This document shows, piece by piece, positions 1-6,996 of a DNA stretch of 13,197 nt (the stretch's first letter is position 1; each line of letters starts with the position of its first letter). The stretch lies in contig CALCOQ010000140.1 in NCBI GenBank assembly GCA_937897005.1, forward strand, positions 1 through 13,197, written 5' to 3'. The position numbers and the translations under genes were made by a program. The DNA is from an uncultured euryarchaeote. GTDB taxonomy: Archaea > Thermoplasmatota > Poseidoniia > Poseidoniales > Poseidoniaceae. Below the pieces are notes generated by a model. The model searched no databases, was not told the DNA's origin, and saw only the letters and a list, made by a program, of their open reading frames with translations.

Positions 1-857
1 CACTAGGAGGTGCGAAGTATGCCGTCTCATTGACCAAGTCCACCTCCGAGACAGGACCACATATCTTGAGATTCTCTCACGCATTGGTCAATGATGAATC
101 TGATGTGATCAATGTCACGGTATATCCTGCAGATATTGGAAGATTGGTACTTGAGGTCGGTGCTGAAACGGTTCAGCAACTGGATTCATTGGATATCACC
201 ATTGCAGCATTTGATCTCTATGATAATGAGATACTGGTCCCTTCTTCAATCCAGGTTTCTGCATCTGGAAGAGGAACTGTTTCGATGGTTGAAGGTGATT
301 TTGCACATTGGAGGATAGTGACCTTGGATGTGGGCAAACATACGGTGACCATCGAAGCCAACAATAATTCTGGATTCACTCTGTCCAAGACCGGGACCTA
401 TACCGTTGAAGGAAATCTAGCAGGTTTCTTTGAGTCTGGGGGAACCATATACTACGTTGGCGCAGGGCTTGGATTCTTTGTTCTCGTGGGCCTTGTCATC
501 GTCGTGGTGATTCTGGCTCGTCGCTCAGGTGAGGATTATGACGAGTATGATGATGATTATGATGACGTGGCTGAGTATGATTCCTCCGATTCTGCATCTA
601 GCCCTGCATCCGGACCTGAAACAGGCCCACAGGCTTCACCCCAAGATCCTCAAGCAGCGGAGTATTTCGAAGGTGGATATCAGCAACAAGGTGGCTATGA
701 CCAAGGTGGTAATGACCAAGGTGGATATCAGCAACAGTCTACAGGTGATGATAACTACAGAGTCGATGAGAATGGAACCGAATGGTGGCAGGATGATAAT
801 GGAATCTGGTGGTACAAAGCTGCTGGTGATGCCGATTGGAGTGAATGGCGAGATTGA
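1..857 (+). CDS. Ig-like repeat surface protein, C-terminal part (5' truncated by window edge)
   Basis: The frame is open to the left edge, so only the C-terminal ~284 residues are visible. A TTG at 30 is an internal codon rather than a convincing start. The visible part holds the end of a beta-rich extracytoplasmic region resembling the Ig-like repeats of the next two genes, with two N-X-S/T sequons. Then comes one membrane helix at about nt 450-521, followed by two arginines (positive-inside), a very acidic Asp/Tyr stretch (about nt 529-585), a Pro/Ser segment, a Gly-Tyr-Gln repeat and a final Trp-rich segment with WWQDDNG and WWY. The architecture is that of a type I membrane protein with a cytosolic tail. 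It lies 14 nt upstream of the next paralogue (chosen start 872), so the two are probably co-transcribed. An adhesive or cell-envelope role is inferred; no enzymatic motif is visible. Confidence 0.8.
   Translation, partial: LGGAKYAVSLTKSTSETGPHILRFSHALVNDESDVINVTVYPADIGRLVLEVGAETVQQLDSLDITIAAFDLYDNEILVPSSIQVSASGRGTVSMVEGDFAHWRIVTLDVGKHTVTIEANNNSGFTLSKTGTYTVEGNLAGFFESGGTIYYVGAGLGFFVLVGLVIVVVILARRSGEDYDEYDDDYDDVAEYDSSDSASSPASGPETGPQASPQDPQAAEYFEGGYQQQGGYDQGGNDQGGYQQQSTGDDNYRVDENGTEWWQDDNGIWWYKAAGDADWSEWRD
664..740 (+). repeat. In-frame short tandem repeats coding a Gly-Tyr-Gln tail
   Basis: A 19-nt sequence, AAGGTGGATATCAGCAACA, occurs exactly at 670-688 and 718-736. A 13-nt unit, ATGACCAAGGTGG, occurs at 697-709 and 712-724 between them. 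They encode the GGYQQQ and YDQGG/NDQGG units in the cytosolic tail of the first surface protein. Such repeats can expand and contract by slippage without a frameshift only in multiples of three; both spacings (48 and 15 nt) keep frame. Confidence 0.8.
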
Positions 858-861
858 AGAT

Positions 862-866
862 GGTGA
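862..866 (+). promoter_or_regulatory. Ribosome binding site deciding the start at 872
   Basis: GGTGA sits 5 nt before the ATG at 872. Neither the ATG at 845 nor the one at 860 has a comparable Shine-Dalgarno-like sequence. The site lies just past the stop of the upstream gene (855-857), consistent with reinitiation or coupling within an operon. Confidence 0.55.
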
Positions 867-871
867 ATAGG

Positions 872-3580
872 ATGCGTTTTCGCGACATCATTCCATCGTT
901 GATTGTTGTCCTGATGTTGTTGCAATTTTTGATTCCCTTGTCGCTTGTTGAACCACAGCAAGATTCTGCAACTTCAGGACGAGCTGCAGTTGTCAGCATC
1001 GATATTTCTCCACAGGAGCCGCTTTCTATCGACGCGGATAGTCAGATACAGTTCTCAGCGATCATGAATGATTCTGACGGCAATCAAGTCTTGGGTTCTC
1101 CAGATTGGTGGACGGATTCGGGAACCATTGATACAGGGGGTTTGTTCACTCCAAGTCTCACTGGCTATGCAATGGTTCATGCCACCAAGGATGGTGTCAA
1201 TGAAAGTATCAACCTGACAGTCACTTCAGGGTGGCCAGATTCGATTGTACTTGAGACAGAATCGGTGGAGGTGATGATGGGTAGCAGTGCGCAGATCAAT
1301 GCCTCCATGCTCGATAAGAACAGCAATCAAATCGTCAACCGCCCAATTTCATGGATGGCCGATTGCGGAAATGTCACAGATTCTGGAGTATGGACCCCTG
1401 TTCAGGTTGGCACATGCATGGTCACTGCACACTGGAATGAGTTGTACGCCAGCATCAATATCAGTGCAACTCCGGGTCCTCCTTATGTGCTCATTCTTCT
1501 TTCTGGTATGAGTGTTAGAAGTGGAGAATCAATCTCTGTCACTCCAATATTGGAGGATTCATGGGGTAATGAACTCCCATTATCAGAAGCCGGGACATTG
1601 TCCTGGACAATCGGTTCAGGTAGCGTCACTTCCGGCAATCTCTTTCTGGCTGATGAACCCGGCTCATGGGCTCTCAATGTCACATCGAGCAGCGGTGCTT
1701 CAGGTTCAACCATGATAGTTGTTCAACCTGCTGCCATTAATGGGCTTGAATTGATAGGTCCTTCAGGTAGTGTGAAAGCCGATCAGGAGATTGAATTCAT
1801 AGTTCAAAGGACAGACATCTTTGGACACGTCACCAATGAGAGTGTTCCTCTTTCAAACTGGAGTCTGGAAGATGGTTCGCTGAAGATGTCTGGTAATTCC
1901 ACCATATGGATTCCGAATCAAGTGGGATTCTGGAACATCAGTGTCTCATTGGATGGATACTCTGACTCTGTAATGGTCGAGGTCTTGCACGGATGGGCGA
2001 CATCACTGGTGCTGGCAGCCGAAAGTGATCGGATGAGTGCTGATGATCAAACGGTCATTTGGATGCAAGCCAGTGACTCCAGAAACAATCGTTGGGTCGT
2101 TAACGGCTCTTGGGACCCCGTTCAGAGCGAGGTTGAAGATTGGTTGGAGGATCATGATTCATGGGCCCGTTTCGTCGCCGCAACAGTAGGAAACTGGACC
2201 ATCGAAGGAGAATGGTTTGATACAGAGCGTCAAGTACTGCTATCCAGTTCGATAACCATTGAAGTGATTCCAGGGGAAGTTGCTTCAATCACCTTGGAGG
2301 GTGAAGGAGATGCCATATCAATTGATGATTCATTGAATCTGAATCCTGTTATGCATGACGGTGATGGAAATCTTGTGGCCTATGCTCTATTGAACTGGAC
2401 CGTTATCAAGGAAGGAGTTGAAGAGGACCGAACCGTGGACCTCAGATTGACCAAGGGCGTTTTCTATCCGGACGACACTGGCAGTCATGAAATCAGGGCT
2501 AGAACCGGTTCTGCACATTCCTCTGTCAGATTCCATGTCAACCATGGTCAGGCCAGAACCATGAGTGTGAATCTAACAGATACCATTCAGGTATCTTCTG
2601 GTTCTGCAGGTGCAGTCGTCATGTTGGTGATGGGCACCGATCTATCGGGACAGACCTTTGAGATCGATGACCTTCAATGGCAGATGGATGCAGAGGCGGG
2701 GATATTCTATCCCCATCCCAGTGGCTTGGGAAAGTGGTACTTTGAAGGAAACAAAGCCGGAATCTGGGAAGTTTCTCTGCTTTCCGGACAAGCATCACTG
2801 AGCTTGACCATCGAAGTGATTCCCGGTCCTATCCACCGTTTGGAGGCTAATCTATCAGCAGTCAAGGTCGAGCAAGGTGAGGAATTGTTGTTGACCATCA
2901 GAGCATATGATGTTCGCAATAACAGTATTCCAGTATTCGAATCGACAGTCTCGGTTCATTCAACCGCAGGAGATGTGGAGTTCGTCGCTAGTGGAATCTG
3001 GAGAATAGATACTGAGAAGGGTGGTGAGAATCAAGGAGTCACCATTCGCCACGGTAATCTTACACAACAGAGGTTCTTTGATGTCAATGATGCCTTGCTC
3101 GGGGGGATTTTCGGTTCTTCAAATGGTGCATTGGTGATTGGTAGTTCTCTTATTCTTGTCATTCTTGTTGTACTCGTGATGATCAGACGGCGTTTGATGA
3201 GTGAGGAGGAGAATGAATTGTTGGATGAATCACAGGTGGTGATGCGAGAGGTCCATGAACAGTATCGACAACTGCATGATGTTCAACAGGGATATGTTGC
3301 TGATGAATATGGATATTCTCAACAATATCAGCATCCTCAACAGCAGCATCAGCAGCCTCAACAATATCAGCAGCCTCAGCAAGCCGCTGCTGTGGTTTCA
3401 GAGCCTGTGTCCACTCAGATGAGTACTGCTGAAATGGCTGCACAGAAGGCCCGTGAAACAGGTGTCATGGTGGCTGCTCAAGGCACTGTTCAAGGACAGA
3501 CAGGATGGTACTATGATTCATCCGGCGAATTGACATATTGGAATGTAGATGCTGCGGGAAATTGGAACAGGGTACAATGA
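872..3580 (+). CDS. Large type I membrane protein with about eight Ig-like repeats and a DUF2510-like tail motif
   Basis: 902 residues. The ATG at 872 is chosen because GGTGA lies 5 nt upstream and it gives a clean signal peptide: Arg-rich start, then a hydrophobic core to about residue 25. ATGs at 845 and 860 are alternatives; 845 would overlap the previous gene. The extracytoplasmic part to about residue 740 has roughly eight repeats of 80-95 residues. They follow a bacterial-Ig-like pattern: a boundary such as IEVIPG or TPGPP, then a D-x-x-GN turn, a Trp, and G-x-F/W-x-P. By eye there are 18 N-X-S/T sequons, all before the membrane helix (about 751-771), which is followed by RRR. The 131-residue tail has a charged helical segment, a Gln/Tyr/His/Pro stretch and a final GTVxGxxGWYYD...YW motif (GWY at 878). 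A cell-surface or adhesion role is inferred. The next gene starts 14 nt after its stop. Confidence 0.85.
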   Translation: MRFRDIIPSLIVVLMLLQFLIPLSLVEPQQDSATSGRAAVVSIDISPQEPLSIDADSQIQFSAIMNDSDGNQVLGSPDWWTDSGTIDTGGLFTPSLTGYAMVHATKDGVNESINLTVTSGWPDSIVLETESVEVMMGSSAQINASMLDKNSNQIVNRPISWMADCGNVTDSGVWTPVQVGTCMVTAHWNELYASINISATPGPPYVLILLSGMSVRSGESISVTPILEDSWGNELPLSEAGTLSWTIGSGSVTSGNLFLADEPGSWALNVTSSSGASGSTMIVVQPAAINGLELIGPSGSVKADQEIEFIVQRTDIFGHVTNESVPLSNWSLEDGSLKMSGNSTIWIPNQVGFWNISVSLDGYSDSVMVEVLHGWATSLVLAAESDRMSADDQTVIWMQASDSRNNRWVVNGSWDPVQSEVEDWLEDHDSWARFVAATVGNWTIEGEWFDTERQVLLSSSITIEVIPGEVASITLEGEGDAISIDDSLNLNPVMHDGDGNLVAYALLNWTVIKEGVEEDRTVDLRLTKGVFYPDDTGSHEIRARTGSAHSSVRFHVNHGQARTMSVNLTDTIQVSSGSAGAVVMLVMGTDLSGQTFEIDDLQWQMDAEAGIFYPHPSGLGKWYFEGNKAGIWEVSLLSGQASLSLTIEVIPGPIHRLEANLSAVKVEQGEELLLTIRAYDVRNNSIPVFESTVSVHSTAGDVEFVASGIWRIDTEKGGENQGVTIRHGNLTQQRFFDVNDALLGGIFGSSNGALVIGSSLILVILVVLVMIRRRLMSEEENELLDESQVVMREVHEQYRQLHDVQQGYVADEYGYSQQYQHPQQQHQQPQQYQQPQQAAAVVSEPVSTQMSTAEMAAQKARETGVMVAAQGTVQGQTGWYYDSSGELTYWNVDAAGNWNRVQ
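3313..3384 (+). repeat. CAG/CAA-rich low-complexity stretch coding a polyglutamine-like tail
   Basis: The stretch is dominated by CAA, CAG, CAT, CCT and TAT codons. An exact 16-nt repeat, CTCAACAATATCAGCA, occurs at 3318-3333 and 3357-3372 (39-nt offset, in frame). The encoded part of the cytosolic tail is almost only Gln, Tyr, Pro and His. Gln is coded by a mixture of CAA and CAG, so this is not a pure trinucleotide run. Confidence 0.8.
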
Positions 3581-3593
3581 GAGATGTGTCAGG

Positions 3594-6122
3594 ATGAGTA
3601 CCCGTACAAGCGTATTTCTCAGCCTGGTCATTATTTTGGCCATGTTCCTTTCCGCCTCAACCCATGCTACTTCCTCTCGCTCCTGTGATTCCAGCAATGG
3701 TGTCTCAAGTATTGAGATTCAGATTCCGGGTTCGGGAGCCATCCCTGCAGATCAGCAACTGCAATTATCGGCAGTGCCAAAGAATTCTGCTGGTGACCCC
3801 ATGGGTGTATCATTGACCTGGAGTGTCAGTAATGGCTCGATAAACTGGGATGGATTGTTCACTCCTTGGCAGAAAGGTGAAGTGGCGGTGACTGTATGTT
3901 CAGGTGATGTGTGGAGTAATGCAACCGTTTCGGTACTGCAGGGTGAAACCGTTGCAGTGGGTCTGAATCTTTCCAAGGATGAGTTGACATCTGATGAAAC
4001 GGTAGTGCTTGACCCTCGGCGAATTGATACCAAGGGGAACAGCGCTCCTGCTTATGTTCCAACAGAGAATTGGACCATTCCTGAAGGAAGCCATCTCCAG
4101 CAGGGTTCTGAAACGATTTGGGTGCCGTCAGCGACTGGGGCCTTCGTCATCACCATGGATGCATATGGATTACAGGCAAATGCTACTCTGAATGTAAGTC
4201 ACGGAATTGCATATGAATTGATGATTGTTGGCGACCAGAACATTTCATCGGACCTTGCGGTTAGCTATGATGTTCTAGCATGTGATGCAAAGGAGAATTG
4301 CTGGACCATCGGTGGAGAATGGTCAGCCTTACCGGAATCTTCTCTTTCTCTTGATAATAACACAACGAGTGGCGTTATTCTGACTCCCTTAGCGACAGGG
4401 GTGGTTTCATTGATGGTGGAATCCCTTGTTGATGGGCAACTATTGGAGACTGAGATGGATATTCAGATTCATTCTGGTGTTGCCGTATTGACCATAGTGA
4501 TGGCTGGAACAGGTGAACAGACTACAGAAGTCTTGGGCACAGTGATCCAGATGCAGGCTGGAACGACACTGGAACTATCGGTCACTCTCGTCGATTCAGT
4601 AGGTTCTGAGTGGCAGTCGATGGATGTTGAATGGCGATTGAACCAAAGTGGAATAGCGAATTTCGAGGTATCGACAGGAGCCACCTTCAATTTCACTTCA
4701 GATATCACTGGAGAATGGGATTTGATGGTCTCACCCTCTGATGGAGTGCCATCGAAATATTCGCTTGAGGTTCTTCCAGGCGAGGTCTCAGTTATCGAGG
4801 TGACTCCAGTTTCTTCAACCGCCATGCGCGTTTCAACAGGTAGTTCGATAGGCCTACAGGTCATTGGCAAGGATGGTGATGGCAATCCCTTCGCTCTCGA
4901 TGTGGAATGGATGATAGATGAGAGTGTAGGTTCGATGAGGAATGATACGAAAGGAACCGGTTCCTATGTCTACACCCCTTCTGTTGAAGCGCATCTAGGA
5001 ACCCAAGTGCTCAGTTTCATTGGGCCGTTAGGGACTCGGAATCTCGCCATTGAACTGGTTGCAGGAGAACTTGCAGGTCTGGTGATAATCTTCGAGAGTG
5101 GTTCTGAAGGCGAACAGGGCAATGTGATACGTTTCTCTGTTGTGGGAGAGGATGCTAATGGGAATTTTGTTGAGGCAGACCTTGCTGGCCTACAGGTGGA
5201 ATGCACCTGTGGCAAGGTTCGTTCGCTCGATGGAACCTCCTTTGAGGCTTCACTGACTGAACATGGAAAGCGTCATACGGTTTCTGCGGAAATGGAAGGA
5301 ATACCTCGCTCCGTTGAATATATCGATATCACTCCAACTCTATTCGATGGATTGTTGGGAAGTAATTCGCAGGTCCTCAGCATTGGGATATTATTGACTG
5401 GAGGGTTGCTGTTATTCGTGGCGATTGTGATTTTCCGCCGTTCCAGAGCTAGCGATGAGGACGCCGATGCCCCTGAAAACGAACATACGAAGCAAGATTT
5501 GTCGGCACCTTCGCAACCATTCCCAATACACAATGTCCAGAGAACTCCTATGGCAGCCCCACCGGCTTCTGCTTTTGGAGTAATGACGCAACCACCTCCT
5601 TTGGCATATGCTCCTTTCGCCGCTTCGTCATCAACTTCCATTCCAGCCACTGCTGCACCAGCGACATTGAGTTCGGCCATCGACATTCTCGCTCCTGCCA
5701 TTTCAGACGAAACAGTGGTTGAGGAAGAAGATTCGGCGACTAGATTGATGGCTGCTTCCAGTACATTGCTGGGAGGCAATGATTCCGTGATCGATTCAAC
5801 AGAATCAGAAACTCAGGTTGAACCAGGGGAAAACAAACAACCTGAGCTGCTGATCGATGCAGATGGTCCCGAAATGTCAGAGATTGCTGAAGAACAAGTG
5901 GTCTCTGAAGAATCGGAGACTATTGAAGAACACGAAGCAGTTGTAGATTCGGAAAAGGAGGGTTCAGTCGAGGTTGAAGAATTGGTGTTGATAGCATCTG
6001 ATGAGGGGCCAATGACCACTGCAGGAGTCCTCCTCAAGGCACTACCGGGAACTGTGGCTGGTAAGGCAGGATGGTATCATGGAATCGAAGGTCGCCCAAT
6101 GAGATGGGACGGTCCTCAGTAG
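3594..6122 (+). CDS. Large type I membrane protein with about six Ig-like repeats and an acidic tail
   Basis: 842 residues. The ATG at 3594 gives a standard signal peptide (STRTS, then a hydrophobic core, probable cleavage near STHA at about residue 25). The reading frame extends upstream to a TTG at 3549 inside the previous gene, but that would bury the signal. About six Ig-like repeats of 80-100 residues follow, with the same boundary words as the upstream gene (VLPGEV, VSHGIA, VAGEL) and D-x-DGNP or D-x-NGN turns. About a dozen sequons are seen in the outer part and one (NDS) in the tail. The membrane helix is at about 594-614, followed by RRSR. The 228-residue tail is Pro/Ala-rich, then strongly acidic, and ends with GTVxGxxGWYHG...MRWDG (GWY at 826). 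It is third in a tandem paralogue set, and its stop overlaps the convergent panB stop by 7 nt. A surface or adhesion role is inferred. Confidence 0.85.
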   Translation: MSTRTSVFLSLVIILAMFLSASTHATSSRSCDSSNGVSSIEIQIPGSGAIPADQQLQLSAVPKNSAGDPMGVSLTWSVSNGSINWDGLFTPWQKGEVAVTVCSGDVWSNATVSVLQGETVAVGLNLSKDELTSDETVVLDPRRIDTKGNSAPAYVPTENWTIPEGSHLQQGSETIWVPSATGAFVITMDAYGLQANATLNVSHGIAYELMIVGDQNISSDLAVSYDVLACDAKENCWTIGGEWSALPESSLSLDNNTTSGVILTPLATGVVSLMVESLVDGQLLETEMDIQIHSGVAVLTIVMAGTGEQTTEVLGTVIQMQAGTTLELSVTLVDSVGSEWQSMDVEWRLNQSGIANFEVSTGATFNFTSDITGEWDLMVSPSDGVPSKYSLEVLPGEVSVIEVTPVSSTAMRVSTGSSIGLQVIGKDGDGNPFALDVEWMIDESVGSMRNDTKGTGSYVYTPSVEAHLGTQVLSFIGPLGTRNLAIELVAGELAGLVIIFESGSEGEQGNVIRFSVVGEDANGNFVEADLAGLQVECTCGKVRSLDGTSFEASLTEHGKRHTVSAEMEGIPRSVEYIDITPTLFDGLLGSNSQVLSIGILLTGGLLLFVAIVIFRRSRASDEDADAPENEHTKQDLSAPSQPFPIHNVQRTPMAAPPASAFGVMTQPPPLAYAPFAASSSTSIPATAAPATLSSAIDILAPAISDETVVEEEDSATRLMAASSTLLGGNDSVIDSTESETQVEPGENKQPELLIDADGPEMSEIAEEQVVSEESETIEEHEAVVDSEKEGSVEVEELVLIASDEGPMTTAGVLLKALPGTVAGKAGWYHGIEGRPMRWDGPQ

Positions 6123-6931
6123 CATTCTTCCTCATTCGGGAAATCGCCACTTCGAACATCATCGATATAGGAACCAACTGCATTGCTGATATCTTCGTAG
6201 AGGTTCATGTATCTGCGCAGGAAGCGTGGATTGAATTCATGGGTTATTCCGAGCAGGTCATGAAGCACCAGAACCTGACCGTCGACTCCGGAACCAGCAC
6301 CGATTCCAATGGTTGGGATATTCAACGATTCACTGGCTTGTTTGGCCAATTCAGCTGGGATCTTTTCAAATACGACAGAGAAGCATCCTGCTTTTTCCAG
6401 TAACCCACAATCCTCAATCAATTTCTTTGCCTCTTCATCTTCTTTGGCTCTGACTGAATAGGTGCCGAATTTGTAGATTGATTGGGGTGTCAATCCCAGA
6501 TGCCCCATGACAGGGATTCCCGCGGTCAGGATTCGTTCAATTGATTCCACAATCTCTGAACCACCTTCAAGTTTGACTGCATGCGCTCCGCTCTCTTTCA
6601 TTATTCGGATTGCAGATTCAAGAGCCAGTTTTGAGTTTCCTTGATAGGTTCCGAATGGCATATCGACTACTATCAATGCGCGTTCGACGGCGCGTACAAC
6701 GCATTGAGCGTGGTAGATCATATGGTCAAGGGTCATTGGCACAGTTGTCTCGTTCCCAGCCATCACATTTGATGCAGAATCTCCAACAAGGATCACATCT
6801 ATTCCTGATCGGTCGACTATTCTAGCGAGACTGAAATCATAGGCCGTAAGCATGGTGATGGGGTCACCTTGGCGCTTCATTTCCTGAAGGGTGTGAGTGG
6901 TCACTTTGCGAGCCTTTCCTGCTACTGACAT
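6116..6931 (-). CDS. panB: 3-methyl-2-oxobutanoate (ketopantoate) hydroxymethyltransferase PanB
   Basis: This enzyme transfers a hydroxymethyl group from methylene-tetrahydrofolate to alpha-ketoisovalerate, giving ketopantoate, the first committed step to pantothenate and coenzyme A. It is a cytosolic metal-dependent TIM barrel. The family signature is clear: ITMLTAYDF near the N-terminus, ILVGDSASNV holding the metal-binding Asp, VVDMPFGTYQ holding the second Asp, AVKLEGG with the Glu, MGHLGLTPQS, VFEKIP with the catalytic Glu, and IGIGAGSGVDGQVLV near the end. At about 271 residues it matches the usual 260-280. The start is either ATG at 6931 (GGAG 8 nt upstream) or GTG at 6940 (GAGG 6 nt upstream). 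It lies 65 bp downstream of the permease on the same strand, so it may share that transcript. The 3' end overlaps the convergent surface-protein gene. Confidence 0.96.
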   Translation of the reverse strand: MSVAGKARKVTTHTLQEMKRQGDPITMLTAYDFSLARIVDRSGIDVILVGDSASNVMAGNETTVPMTLDHMIYHAQCVVRAVERALIVVDMPFGTYQGNSKLALESAIRIMKESGAHAVKLEGGSEIVESIERILTAGIPVMGHLGLTPQSIYKFGTYSVRAKEDEEAKKLIEDCGLLEKAGCFSVVFEKIPAELAKQASESLNIPTIGIGAGSGVDGQVLVLHDLLGITHEFNPRFLRRYMNLYEDISNAVGSYIDDVRSGDFPNEEECY

Positions 6932-6996
6932 CCCTTCCACTCCAAACCTCTGAACTACTGCTGTGGTTTCAATGCCTCGTTGCTACAAGGTGCCGT

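Noticed and set aside
664..740. CRISPR array or phase-variable non-coding repeat
   Set aside because: The repeats are too short, lack unique spacers and are in frame within a coding region.
3486..3578. Eukaryotic-type WW domain in the surface-protein tail
   Set aside because: The spacing of Trp residues and the lack of the characteristic Pro do not fit a WW domain; the GWYxD...YW pattern is closer to the DUF2510 motif.
5273..5779. 168-residue open frame on the minus strand
   Set aside because: It lies wholly antisense to the third surface-protein gene, is Ala/Ser/Val-biased from the complement of a low-complexity region, and has no ribosome site.
6071..6403. 110-residue plus-strand open frame
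   Set aside because: It is mostly antisense to panB, whose family motifs are unmistakable on the other strand.
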